In this document: piece by piece, positions 51,046 to 60,213 of the stretch
Layout: every line of letters starts with the position of its first letter
Numbering within the stretch: the first letter of the stretch is position 1
Assembly (NCBI GenBank): GCA_016716085.1
Contig: JADJWY010000023.1
Span: 620,001 to 684,000 of the forward strand
Direction of reading: 5' to 3'
From: Hahellaceae bacterium
GTDB taxonomy: Bacteria; Pseudomonadota; Gammaproteobacteria; Pseudomonadales; Oleiphilaceae
DNA length: 64,000 nucleotides
Program-made: the position numbers and the translations under genes
The notes under the pieces: generated by a model
The model's input: the letters and a program-made list of their open reading frames with translations, nothing else
Database searches by the model: none
Told to the model about the DNA's origin: nothing

Positions 51046-52059
51046 TTACTCTTCCTTAAGTCCGGTAATATCCAGCGGCATGGATACGCCCAGCATTACA
51101 TCCGGAGATTCTTCGGTCAGGCCAAAACCAACACTGTAGTTCACGATCGTGCTTTCACCTGTTCGAATACCCATGGCAAAGTTCATGAGTCCGCTCATCT
51201 GGTCCTGTGCTGTCGCGGTTGCACCACTGCGATAAAGCAGGGTCGTTTCATCCGAATAACCTACCTGCGCGGAAACGCTGAGTGATACATCGTAAGACAA
51301 TGCATAGGAAAAGCCGCTCGATAGCGAGATAGAATTCGAGGGCTCCACACCGACAAGTACATCACCGCCCCGTACCTGGTTCAAACCACTCTCATTTATT
51401 GGAACGGTCAAACTCAGTGAGCTGAAGATAACAACGGGATCCAGAACCTTTGAATAACTGCCCCCAAGGGTGAACGAATAGTAGCCGCTACCAGACGAAA
51501 GCTGGCGTAGTACATCAATCTCATAGGGGCTAACGCCGGTCTTACTTTTGAAGGTTCCAAACAGTGAAATCGAAGGTTTACCTGGTACATAGGCAAAAGG
51601 CTGCCAGCGCGCCGTAAAGGCGATATCACCAAACTCGTTCGCACTGAGCTCCTCCTGAGTTTCGAATTTCGACACAAGCGGAACTCGCGTTGAAAGCGTC
51701 AGGTTGTCCAGCAAACCAAAATCGATTGAGAACGAGTTAGTGAAGGAATGCTGTGCAGAGGGTACGACGTCGAAGTTTCGGGGTTGTCCATCAATAATAT
51801 CGATATCCAGACGCTGATCACCGAAATAGCTATAGTCAAAGCTGTAATTGACTGACCAGGTACCTTTCTTGATCAAAGAGTAATTCTTTTCAGCTGCCTG
51901 AAACACTTCTTCCAATTGTTTTGAAGAATCCTCATCCGTATCCTGACGGGTTAACGCTTCTCTGGCTTTATCAACGCTATCGCCCTCAGCCGCTAACGCC
52001 ATTGAGGTATGGCTTAGAGAAAGCAGGCTACAGCATACAGCCAAGCTCCATCGCATCAT
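51046..52059 (-). CDS. FapF-like outer-membrane barrel with N-terminal helical segment
   Basis: From ATG 52059 (AAGGA seven bases upstream; an ATG at 52092 is less likely) the product has a signal peptide (ends ALAAEG), a helical charged region (DSVDKAREALTRQDTDEDSS then LEEVFQAAEKNYS) and about 12 amphipathic strands, starting TWSVNYSFDYSYFGD. Helix plus barrel is the layout of FapF, the pore that secretes functional amyloid in Pseudomonas. The terminal residues (ITGLKEE) lack the usual aromatic end. Substrate not encoded nearby. Confidence 0.65.
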   Translation of the reverse strand: MMRWSLAVCCSLLSLSHTSMALAAEGDSVDKAREALTRQDTDEDSSKQLEEVFQAAEKNYSLIKKGTWSVNYSFDYSYFGDQRLDIDIIDGQPRNFDVVPSAQHSFTNSFSIDFGLLDNLTLSTRVPLVSKFETQEELSANEFGDIAFTARWQPFAYVPGKPSISLFGTFKSKTGVSPYEIDVLRQLSSGSGYYSFTLGGSYSKVLDPVVIFSSLSLTVPINESGLNQVRGGDVLVGVEPSNSISLSSGFSYALSYDVSLSVSAQVGYSDETTLLYRSGATATAQDQMSGLMNFAMGIRTGESTIVNYSVGFGLTEESPDVMLGVSMPLDITGLKEE

Positions 52060-52113
52060 GGTCATTTCCTTGTTAAGTTCTTCAATGCTCACCGAATCAG
52101 CCTACAGGGTTGT

Positions 52114-52923
52114 TTAATTACGTTTGTAATGAAGATTCTTATTAACGTTGCCCACCGTGCCGTCAGGATTATTCTTGAGACGCTCGGTCGTGTTACGAAT
52201 GTTGAATTCCACAGCATCATAGAACTGCGGAAACTCTCGGTAGGCATTCATCGTAAACGTTTGCTCATCAACATAACGCATGTCTTCTTCTCGTAGTTCC
52301 AACCCATCAATCGGCTTTGTGTCGCCAGGAAACACGATAAACAGTACGTTCTGATCCCAGTGCTGTTTAAACAGCTCAACCGTAAACGTAATATTTCCGA
52401 GACTGGGATCAGAAATAAATACGCGATCATCTTTGACGTCCCGGACAACGACAAAGTGCTTAAAGCCCCCGTAATTAATCGGGACGATTGCGGGATGATC
52501 GAGCTCGATCAAATCCTCCATCTCTGCTTTAAACCCTCCGGAAGGGTAACCAAGTGCCGTTACCAGACGCTTGAAATCGAGCATCGAAAACCCTCGACGC
52601 TCAACAATCTTGTCTGAGTCTCCATAGTGGAGCAGCCCTTCCATAATCTGACGCTCTTCAAAGGTGCGTCCGAGGTAGAACTCTAATACCGTCGTCAGAG
52701 CCGCAGAGCCACAACTGTAGTCATAGGCCTGCTTGGTAATGTTTCGAAATTTTTGAACTTTGACAGGCTCGACCATGGAGATAATCTCCGCACTCGACTG
52801 CCAATCAGGCCCCGTAAGCACATTTTGAACATAGCGGACCTGTCCCTGAGGAACGGGCTCAACCACAGTCGCCTGCTCTAAAAAATTCGAGATGATTACG
52901 GACCCAGCCAGGATTAATAGCAT
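52114..52923 (-). CDS. C39-family cysteine peptidase, FapD-like
   Basis: The catalytic triad or oxyanion set is visible as C71 (AYDYSCGSAALTTVLEFYLG), H156 (INYGGFKHFVVVRDV) and D172 (FISDPSLGNITF). Unlike bacteriocin exporters it has no ABC transporter or ATPase domain, only a short N-terminal hydrophobic segment (MLLILAGSVIISN). This free-standing form is that of FapD. The start is uncertain: ATG 52923 has no good ribosome site, and the same frame is open upstream through a run of nine A residues. It leads the four-gene operon. Confidence 0.8.
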   Translation of the reverse strand: MLLILAGSVIISNFLEQATVVEPVPQGQVRYVQNVLTGPDWQSSAEIISMVEPVKVQKFRNITKQAYDYSCGSAALTTVLEFYLGRTFEERQIMEGLLHYGDSDKIVERRGFSMLDFKRLVTALGYPSGGFKAEMEDLIELDHPAIVPINYGGFKHFVVVRDVKDDRVFISDPSLGNITFTVELFKQHWDQNVLFIVFPGDTKPIDGLELREEDMRYVDEQTFTMNAYREFPQFYDAVEFNIRNTTERLKNNPDGTVGNVNKNLHYKRN

Positions 52924-53042
52924 TGCAACACTTCGCGTAAAATTCAGCCAATTGCGGACTATTTTTTTTTGTAACCAAAGGTTTATTAAAGATACAGCAA
53001 TATGGCCAGAGGTAAAGATAACCAGTGCTCAAAAACCATGGC

Positions 53043-53075
53043 GACGGCATCTCTTACTGAGAAAGAGATGCCGTC
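53043..53075 (-). terminator. Terminator of ppiD
   Basis: GACGGCATCTCTT (53043-53055) and AAGAGATGCCGTC (53063-53075) form a perfect 13-base-pair stem with a seven-base loop, 11 bases after the ppiD stop. A TTTTT run comes eight bases further on the minus strand. Confidence 0.65.
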
Positions 53076-53086
53076 CAACGTTATTT

Positions 53087-54955
53087 CTAGGGGTTTCGAA
53101 CAATTTCTGCCTGACTTTGCAGTGCAGAAAAATAAAGACCACTTTCTGTCGCGCCTACCCGATTTGCCAGCAGTGGTCGGATTGCATCCAGCTGCTTCTG
53201 CATGTCATCGACGGACGGATCCTGCACCTTATCCAATAGCACCACGACGAAACCCTCATCCGTCTCAAACGTTTTGAGAACGGGTACACCATCGGTGGGT
53301 GCCGGCATGGAGAACGCGTAATCTACAATAGCCTGATTTTCTGTCGTCGTGCGATTTACCACCGTCTGGGAGACCCATTTGTCACCTACAATGGACTCAG
53401 GCTTCTGCGCTTCAATTTCAGCTACCTGCTGACGCACCTGATCTTTCGCCCGAGCCAGCGCAACTGTATTGCGCACGGCTGATTTCACATCGTCCAAAGG
53501 CTGAATAGCCGATTCGAGCAACTCTTTTTTTCTCAAAACCAATAACTGATCCTGACCAATTTCAATCAGCTCGCTATTATGGCCTTCATCCGTGACATCC
53601 TCGGACCAGGCCTGCTCCAACACACGAGGGTTAGACCAAAGAGAATCACCGCTAACGCCATCACGTGAAAAGGCCGGACTGTCCTGAATACTCAGTTTCA
53701 ATTCGTTAGCAGCTTCCTGAAGATCGGCCGCACTATAAGTCAGGTCGGTAAGCTGTGTGCTCATTTCCACCAAGCGCGCTTCCGCCTTTTGCGCGGTCAA
53801 CTCCTGACGAATGCGCGCAAACGCCTCTTCTTTGGTAGGGGGTTGCGTTGCTGAAATACCGTCCAATCGAATGAGATGATAGCCAAACTGAGTTTTAACA
53901 GGTTCTGACACATCCCCTTCCTGCATCGAAAACAACGCATTATCAAAAGCATCGTCACCCATCGCACCTTTTGCCAATAGACCCAGACTACCCCCATCGG
54001 CGGCAGTACCAAGATCCTCGGAATTACGCTTAGCCACGTCGGAAAACGCCTTTCCAGCCAAAATTTCTTCGCGTAAGGCACTCAGTTTCGCCTTGACGGC
54101 CCCTTCCGTTTGCCCATCTTTGAGCTCCAGGAGGATGTGCGAGGCGCGGCGCTGTTCACTGGATTGGAATGCTGCCAGTTCGGTCTGGTACTGGTTTTCA
54201 ACATCGGCCTCAGCAACCGCCACAGCTGCTTCCAGGTCTGATTTTTTAACGTGCAAATACTCAACCACCAGGCGATCTGGCAAACGATAATCCTCTTTAT
54301 GTTCGTCGTAGTAGGACTGGACATCGTCGTCACTTACGTCAATCGAAGCGACCAGATCCGAGGCATTCAAGGTCTGAAAGCGGAAGTCACGTGTTTGACG
54401 CTCAAGACGCAAAAGATCTTTTAGCTCGGCCTCCGTGACAAAAGCGCTTTGAGAGACGCCACCCTGCAATTGCCCCATCGCCAATTCAAGCTTGAGCTCA
54501 TGCCTGAACTCAATGGGCGTCATACCGATATTCGCCAAAACCATTCGATACTGATCGGGATCGAATTTGCCATCGCGCTGCGCAGGCGGCCATTGCATGA
54601 TGAAGGCATCGACCTGGGCTTCTGAGGCCACCAAACCGTTTTTCTCCGCCGCCTGGCGCACGACCGTACGCTGCACGGATTCATCCAGCGTCATCTTGCG
54701 CAAACGATTCTGATCAATCAGAGACGGATCGAATTTATCGCCCATCTGACTGATTAATTGGCGACGCTTCCGCTCCAGCATGCGCTCAAAGTCGGCCTGA
54801 GAAATGGCTTCTCCGTTAACCTGCGCAACTTCAGGCTCGCCATAGAAGGATTGAATAATGGCGTCGGTACCAAAAATGGCAAAGGTTAGAATAATCAGGA
54901 AAACAATGATCTTGGCGACCGTTCCCTGGGCGTTATCACGAATATTCTGAAGCAT
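53087..54955 (-). CDS. ppiD: Periplasmic folding chaperone / peptidyl-prolyl isomerase PpiD
   Basis: PpiD is anchored in the inner membrane near SecYEG and assists exported proteins. An N-terminal helix (about 12-33, AKIIVFLIILTFAIFGTDAI) precedes a SurA-N-like region and a parvulin domain around 262-355 (RRASHILLELKDGQ, LGLLAKGAMGDDAFDNALF). The C-terminal part repeats the fold in degenerate form. It is 622 residues. It lies downstream of hupB, as in E. coli and Pseudomonas. Confidence 0.94.
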   Translation of the reverse strand: MLQNIRDNAQGTVAKIIVFLIILTFAIFGTDAIIQSFYGEPEVAQVNGEAISQADFERMLERKRRQLISQMGDKFDPSLIDQNRLRKMTLDESVQRTVVRQAAEKNGLVASEAQVDAFIMQWPPAQRDGKFDPDQYRMVLANIGMTPIEFRHELKLELAMGQLQGGVSQSAFVTEAELKDLLRLERQTRDFRFQTLNASDLVASIDVSDDDVQSYYDEHKEDYRLPDRLVVEYLHVKKSDLEAAVAVAEADVENQYQTELAAFQSSEQRRASHILLELKDGQTEGAVKAKLSALREEILAGKAFSDVAKRNSEDLGTAADGGSLGLLAKGAMGDDAFDNALFSMQEGDVSEPVKTQFGYHLIRLDGISATQPPTKEEAFARIRQELTAQKAEARLVEMSTQLTDLTYSAADLQEAANELKLSIQDSPAFSRDGVSGDSLWSNPRVLEQAWSEDVTDEGHNSELIEIGQDQLLVLRKKELLESAIQPLDDVKSAVRNTVALARAKDQVRQQVAEIEAQKPESIVGDKWVSQTVVNRTTTENQAIVDYAFSMPAPTDGVPVLKTFETDEGFVVVLLDKVQDPSVDDMQKQLDAIRPLLANRVGATESGLYFSALQSQAEIVRNP

Positions 54956-54980
54956 AATTTCCTCAAGCCTACATAAACGA

Positions 54981-54998
54981 AAAGGGCGCCTAGGCGCC
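54981..54998 (-). terminator. Terminator of hupB
   Basis: The palindrome GGCGCCTAGGCGCC (54985-54998) is followed on the minus strand by CTTTT. It lies 60 bases after the hupB stop and before ppiD. Confidence 0.55.
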
Positions 54999-55058
54999 TC
55001 TACTCAAACAGCCTCCGAAACCCGGAGCTTGTGCAGCCGCTAAGCGACCCCACTATCC

Positions 55059-55331
55059 TTAGTTAACAGCGTCTTTCAAACCTTTACCAGGCTTGAAGTT
55101 GGGCACTTTGGCAGCTGAAATATTGATTGTCGCGCCCGTCTGCGGATTACGACCCGTGCGAGCAGAACGTTCTTTCACGGCGAAAGTACCGAAACCGATC
55201 AGAGTTACCTGCTCTCCCTTTTTCAGTGTATCAGTAATGGCATCGACTACCGCATCAACTGCGCGACCGGCCGCTGCTTTAGAAATATCTGCAGACGCTG
55301 CAACTGCATCGACTAATTCGGATTTATTCAC
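55059..55331 (-). CDS. hupB: DNA-binding protein HU-beta
   Basis: The 90-residue histone-like protein has the beta-arm signature ERSARTGRNPQTGATI (R-N-P-x-T-G at the tip) and starts MNKSELVDAVAASADISKAA. HU bends DNA and organises the nucleoid. It stands alone between lon and ppiD, as in the E. coli clpPX-lon-hupB-ppiD order, and probably has its own promoter in the 199-base gap upstream. Confidence 0.97.
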   Translation of the reverse strand: MNKSELVDAVAASADISKAAAGRAVDAVVDAITDTLKKGEQVTLIGFGTFAVKERSARTGRNPQTGATINISAAKVPNFKPGKGLKDAVN

Positions 55332-55530
55332 TCTTAACCCCTTAGACTATCGGACATAACTTATGGTTGGAATTTGAAGGCTATGGCGGATTCCCAACAC
55401 TGAAGCGGAGACACGCCTTTTTTCTTCTTTTGTTAGCGCTTGACCGTAATTATGGTATTTCACTCAAGGCTTCGGGCATTTATACCAACTGCACCGAAAC
55501 CCTGTCAAGCGAGTAATGACGCGACTTTTG

Positions 55531-57954
55531 CTAGTGTGTATTGGGCCTCTCCAGCGAATCCCCCGTGTCATCGGCTGCCTTCACCACGGGCGACTCTGGT
55601 GCAGAATTGGCCTGCCCAGCAAGCTCCGCTGTTTTTTTGGCAAATCCAACCAATGCCAAATCCCAGACTTCGTCGATCCAGCGAACGGCACGAACATCAA
55701 CTTCTGCCTTAATATTATCCGGTATATCTTTGAGATCTCTGACATTTTCCTGAGGGATAATAACCGTTGAAATCCCTCCCCGATGTGCAGCCAATAATTT
55801 TTCTTTCAAGCCGCCTATCGGCAACACTTCGCCTCGTAAGGTAATTTCCCCCGTCATGGCGACAGACGCTTTTACCGGTAAATCAAGTAGACTGGAGAGC
55901 AGCGCAGTACACATCCCGATACCAGCACTCGGCCCATCTTTCGGAGTCGCCCCTTCCGGTACGTGCAGGTGAATATCATTTTTTTCGTAAAAATCGGCGG
56001 CCAATCCCAATTTACTTGCGCGACTGCGAATCACTGTGAGAGCAGCCTGGATTGACTCCTGCATAACATCTCCCAGAGACCCTGTCTTGGTTACTTTACC
56101 TTTACCCGCCACCGCACTGCACTCGATTGTCAGCAGCTCACCACCAACCTGCGTCCATGCCAGGCCGGTAACCTGCCCCACCCGATCCTGAGCAGCCATT
56201 TTGCCAAAATTATATTTATAAACGCCCAGATATTCTTCCAGATTGGCCACCTCTACACGAAACCCTTCTTCCGGGGTACCACCTTCGGCAATCTTCTTGA
56301 CCACTTTACGACAGACCTTCGCCAATTCTCGCTCAAGCCCCCGAACACCGGCTTCTCGGGTATAGCATCGAATAATCTGCCTCACCGCCTCATCGTCAAA
56401 AATCAGCTCATCTTCTTTTAAACCGCAATTTGCACGCTGTTTCGGAATCAAGTGCCGCTGCGCAATCCCCAATTTTTCGGCCTCTGTATACCCCGGTATA
56501 CGGATAATCTCCATTCGATCCATCAGTGCCGGGGGAATATTCATGCTATTGGACGTACAGAGGAACATAACCTCAGACAAATCAAAATCCACCTCGAGAT
56601 AGTGATCGTTGAACGTATGGTTCTGTTCTGGATCCAGTACCTCTAATAGTGCAGATGCGGGATCTCCCCGATGATCCATCCCCATTTTATCGATCTCATC
56701 GAAAAGGAAGAGCGGATTGCGAACCTCTGCCTTGGCCAGTTTCTGAAGCAGCTTACCTGGCAGCGAGCCGATGTAGGTTCGTCGATGTCCACGAATCTCA
56801 GCTTCGTCTCGAACGCCCCCCAAGGCCATCCGTATGTATTTACGGTTGGTTGCCTTGGCGATGGATTGACCCAGCGAGGTTTTACCCACCCCTGGCGGAC
56901 CGACCAAACATAAGACAGGCCCCTTGACCTTCTTCACACGGCTCTGCACAGCCAGGTATTCCAGTATCCGATCTTTAACCTCATCCAGACCAAAATGGTC
57001 CTCATCAAGCACTGCTTTAGCCGCCTTGATATCATGCCTGACCCGGCTTTTCTTCTTCCAGGGCACATTGACGATCCAGTCGAGGTAGCTTCGAACGACC
57101 GTTGCCTCAGCGGACATGGGTGACATCATACGCAGCTTAGCCAACTCCTGGCCCGCCTTTTTGCGCGCTTCCTCAGTCATGCCCGCCGCCGCAATGCGTT
57201 TTTCCAATTCCTCCAGCTCATTGCCGCTGTCATTCAGGTCACCCATTTCTTTCTGAATAGCCTTCATTTGCTCATTCAGATAGTACTCGCGCTGGCTTTT
57301 CTCCATCTGTTTTTTAACGCGACCTCGGATCCGCTGTTCAACCTGGAGAATATCGATCTCACCTTCAATACGTTTCATGAGCGCCTGAACACGCTCGGAA
57401 ATGTCGACGCACTCAAGCAGTTCCTGCTTTTCCTCAAGCTTGAATTCGAGGTGGGCTGAAATGGTGTCCGCTAATCGCCCCGGATCCCGGATATCATTCA
57501 GAGACTCCAAAAGCTCCCCCGGGATTTTCTTACTTAGTTTGACGTACTGCTCAAACTGCTTGCGCAGGGAGCGTAGCAGCGGATCACTCGACTTCACCTC
57601 ACCTTCCAGTGGAAACACATCCACCTCCGCCGTGTGGCAACCTCCTTCGATTGCAATCTTGCGAATGAGTGCCCGGGCGTTTCCCTCGACCAAAACCTTT
57701 ACGGTTCCGTCTGGCAACTTGAGCATCTGCAGAATCGTCGCCAACGTACCGATCTGATACAGCTCCTCCGTGTCTGGGTCCTCATCCGCTGGATTACGCT
57801 GCGCAACCAGCAGAATCTCCTTGCCAGAGTCAGAGGCCGATTCGAGCGCCTGAATGGATTTACTTCTCCCCACGAACAACGGAACCACCATATGGGGAAA
57901 AACAACCACATCCCGCAATGGCAGGAGCGGTAACTTCTTAAATATCATACTCAT
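55531..57954 (-). CDS. lon: ATP-dependent protease Lon
   Basis: Lon degrades misfolded and regulatory proteins. The 807-residue product has the LonN domain (starts FKKLPLLPLRDVVVFP), Walker A GPPGVGKTSLGQSIA near 355, Walker B PLFLFDEIDKMG, and the protease dyad Ser in KDGPSAGIGM and Lys in IGGLKEKLLAAHRGG. ATG 57954, with GGAGG at five to six bases, is chosen over a frame opening at 57987. A sigma-32-like promoter lies upstream. Confidence 0.96.
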   Translation of the reverse strand: MSMIFKKLPLLPLRDVVVFPHMVVPLFVGRSKSIQALESASDSGKEILLVAQRNPADEDPDTEELYQIGTLATILQMLKLPDGTVKVLVEGNARALIRKIAIEGGCHTAEVDVFPLEGEVKSSDPLLRSLRKQFEQYVKLSKKIPGELLESLNDIRDPGRLADTISAHLEFKLEEKQELLECVDISERVQALMKRIEGEIDILQVEQRIRGRVKKQMEKSQREYYLNEQMKAIQKEMGDLNDSGNELEELEKRIAAAGMTEEARKKAGQELAKLRMMSPMSAEATVVRSYLDWIVNVPWKKKSRVRHDIKAAKAVLDEDHFGLDEVKDRILEYLAVQSRVKKVKGPVLCLVGPPGVGKTSLGQSIAKATNRKYIRMALGGVRDEAEIRGHRRTYIGSLPGKLLQKLAKAEVRNPLFLFDEIDKMGMDHRGDPASALLEVLDPEQNHTFNDHYLEVDFDLSEVMFLCTSNSMNIPPALMDRMEIIRIPGYTEAEKLGIAQRHLIPKQRANCGLKEDELIFDDEAVRQIIRCYTREAGVRGLERELAKVCRKVVKKIAEGGTPEEGFRVEVANLEEYLGVYKYNFGKMAAQDRVGQVTGLAWTQVGGELLTIECSAVAGKGKVTKTGSLGDVMQESIQAALTVIRSRASKLGLAADFYEKNDIHLHVPEGATPKDGPSAGIGMCTALLSSLLDLPVKASVAMTGEITLRGEVLPIGGLKEKLLAAHRGGISTVIIPQENVRDLKDIPDNIKAEVDVRAVRWIDEVWDLALVGFAKKTAELAGQANSAPESPVVKAADDTGDSLERPNTH

Positions 57955-58006
57955 CGAAACCTCCGGTGGGCACTGCCACCAGCACAAAAGAAAACAGTAG
58001 AAATGA

Positions 58007-58034
58007 TAATGGGGGCAGCGCCCCCATTTTACAA
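58007..58034 (-). promoter_or_regulatory. Possible sigma-32 promoter of lon overlapping the clpX hairpin
   Basis: On the minus strand TTGTAA (58029-58034) and CCCCAT (58009-58014) are 14 bases apart, near the heat-shock consensus TTGAAA-N13/14-CCCCAT. The same bases form a GC hairpin (ATGGGGGC and GCCCCCAT, 58009-58027) that can end clpX transcription. The inferred lon leader is about 45 bases. Confidence 0.4.
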
Positions 58035-58080
58035 TGCCATCGGAAACGACCCTGCCAGATTACCGACACAGTCGCGCCCC

Positions 58081-59364
58081 TCAATCATCCGGAGCAGCTT
58101 TCGGAGCATCGAGGTTTTTGTAGATCTTGATCGGCTGAGAATCACCTTTGATAACACCCTCGTCAATCACAACCTTGGACAGATCATCCTCCGAGGGCGC
58201 GTCAAACATGGTTTGCAACAGAACATTTTCCAGAATTGAACGCAATCCACGCGCCCCCGTCTTTCGTTCCATGGCCTTCTGAGCAATCGCCTTGAGCGCA
58301 TCCTCACGGAAATCCACTTCAACGTCATCCATCGCAAACAGACGCTCATATTGCTTGGTCAACGCATTTTTGGGCTCCGTCAAAATCTGTATCAGCGCAG
58401 GCTCATCCAACTCATCAAGCGTGGCCAACACTGGCAGCCGCCCAACAAATTCAGGAATCAGGCCATACTTGATGAGATCCTCCGTTTCAATATCTTTCAG
58501 GGTCTCGCCCACGTTTTTAGCGTTGGCCAAACTCTTTACGGATGCAGAGAAACCGATGGAACTCTTCTCTGAACGGTCACGGATGATTTTTTCCAGCCCG
58601 GCAAACGCTCCGCCACAAATGAACAGGATATTGGACGTATCCACCTGCAGAAATTCCTGCTGAGGGTGTTTACGCCCCCCCTGAGGCGGAACAGAAGCAA
58701 TGGTACCTTCAATGAGTTTCAACAAGGCCTGTTGAACGCCCTCCCCTGATACATCGCGGGTAATCGAAGGGTTGTCTGATTTACGGGAAATCTTGTCAAT
58801 CTCATCGATGTACACGATGCCACGCTGTGCTTTTTCGACATCGTAATCACACTTCTGCAGCAGCTTCTGTATGATATTCTCGACATCCTCACCTACATAG
58901 CCCGCTTCCGTCAGGGTGGTCGCGTCTGCGATGGTAAAGGGTACATTCAGCAATCGCGCCAGGGTTTCAGCCAGGAGCGTCTTACCGCTCCCCGTCGGAC
59001 CGATCAGCAAAATATTACTCTTACCTAATTCGACATCCGCTTTTCGATCCTGGTGACGCAATCGTTTGTAGTGGTTATAGACGGCGACAGACAAGGCAAG
59101 TTTCGCACGCGCCTGGCCGATTACATATTCATCCAGAGTACCCTTGATTTCCTTGGGCGAAGGCAGCCGATCTGCACTCTCTTGCGAGACACTTTCCTGA
59201 ATTTCTTCGCGGATAATGTCGTTACACAAATCGACACATTCATCGCATATGAAAACCGAAGGCCCGGCGATCAGCTTGCGAACCTCATGCTGGCTCTTTC
59301 CGCAGAACGAGCAATACAGCAGCTTACCGCTGTCCTCACCCTTTCCGCCTCTATCATCAGCCAT
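58081..59364 (-). CDS. clpX: ATP-dependent Clp protease ATP-binding subunit ClpX
   Basis: ClpX recognises ssrA-tagged and other substrates for ClpP. The N-terminal zinc domain has C-S-F-C-G-K and C-D-E-C-V-D (residues about 18-43). The AAA+ core shows Walker A GPTGSGKTLLAETLA, Walker B VYIDEIDKI, and the ClpP-docking IGF loop in SSIGFSASVK. It is 427 residues. It follows clpP after 80 bases on the minus strand. Confidence 0.97.
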   Translation of the reverse strand: MADDRGGKGEDSGKLLYCSFCGKSQHEVRKLIAGPSVFICDECVDLCNDIIREEIQESVSQESADRLPSPKEIKGTLDEYVIGQARAKLALSVAVYNHYKRLRHQDRKADVELGKSNILLIGPTGSGKTLLAETLARLLNVPFTIADATTLTEAGYVGEDVENIIQKLLQKCDYDVEKAQRGIVYIDEIDKISRKSDNPSITRDVSGEGVQQALLKLIEGTIASVPPQGGRKHPQQEFLQVDTSNILFICGGAFAGLEKIIRDRSEKSSIGFSASVKSLANAKNVGETLKDIETEDLIKYGLIPEFVGRLPVLATLDELDEPALIQILTEPKNALTKQYERLFAMDDVEVDFREDALKAIAQKAMERKTGARGLRSILENVLLQTMFDAPSEDDLSKVVIDEGVIKGDSQPIKIYKNLDAPKAAPDD

Positions 59365-59444
59365 TTATCTCACCTCTTTGTTCGTCGCTACAGCTAGGCT
59401 GGTCGCACACGTCGTCATTATCATTCTTCAATGGACAAGTATGA

Positions 59445-60089
59445 CTAAAGAGCGCCACGTTTATCAAGTACGCCATCAATCAGACCATACTTTTTCGCGG
59501 TCTCCGCATCCATAAAATTGTCACGATCTGTATCTTTCGCGATAGTCTCCATATCTTTGCCTGAATGATGAGACAAAATTTTATTCAGTTTTTCGCGCAA
59601 GGTGAGAATTTCCTTCGCGTGAATCTCGATATCGGAGGCCTGCCCCTGCAACCCACCCAGCAGCGGCTGATGGATCATCACCCGACTATGCGGCAAGCAG
59701 AAACGTTTCCCGGCAGCACCGCCGGATAACAGGAGCGCACCCATACTGGCCGCCTGACCAATACAAAGTGTAGACACATCTGGCTTGATAAACTGCATGG
59801 TGTCATAGATTGAAAGCCCGGCCGTCACCGACCCCCCCGGTGAATTAATGTAGAGATGGATGTCTTTATCAGGGTTTTCCGACTCCAGAAACAACAATTG
59901 GGCTACGACAAGATTGGCCATATGATCTTCAACAGGCCCCACCAGAAAAACAATACGCTCCTTCAACAGTCGGGAGTATATGTCATAAGACCGCTCTCCC
60001 CGGGCCGTTTGCTCCAGCACCATCGGCACCAAAGCATTTGCAATTTCAAGGGCGCTAGCGGAGGGCTGCGGGCGGAATAGGTCTACCAT
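59445..60089 (-). CDS. clpP: ATP-dependent Clp protease proteolytic subunit ClpP
   Basis: The serine protease triad is S115 (CIGQAASMGALLL), H140 (LPHSRVMIHQP) and D190 (KDTDRDNFM). The 214 residues include a short N-terminal propeptide (about 1-18) that is usually removed. It serves both ClpX, encoded next, and ClpA, encoded at 7477. Confidence 0.97.
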   Translation of the reverse strand: MVDLFRPQPSASALEIANALVPMVLEQTARGERSYDIYSRLLKERIVFLVGPVEDHMANLVVAQLLFLESENPDKDIHLYINSPGGSVTAGLSIYDTMQFIKPDVSTLCIGQAASMGALLLSGGAAGKRFCLPHSRVMIHQPLLGGLQGQASDIEIHAKEILTLREKLNKILSHHSGKDMETIAKDTDRDNFMDAETAKKYGLIDGVLDKRGAL

Positions 60090-60133
60090 GTAAGAAAACT
60101 CCCAGAATACTTATTTTGAATGCGTCAAAAAAT

Positions 60134-60166
60134 AAAAGCCGGTTACCCAAAGGATAACCGGCTTTT
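60134..60166 (-). terminator. Terminator of tig
   Basis: AAAAGCCGGTTA (60134-60145) and TAACCGGCTTTT (60155-60166) form a 12-base-pair stem with flanking A and T tracts and a nine-base loop. It lies 48 bases after the tig stop, so clpP probably has its own promoter within 60090-60133. Confidence 0.8.
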
Positions 60167-60213
60167 AGTTTAGCGCAAAATACGCTTCAAACTAGAGGGA
60201 AAGCCGACTGAAA

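Noticed and set aside
52859..53050. 63-residue minus-strand frame upstream of the C39 peptidase
   Set aside because: Composition does not look coding and it overlaps the ppiD terminator; kept only as part of the A9 slippage question.
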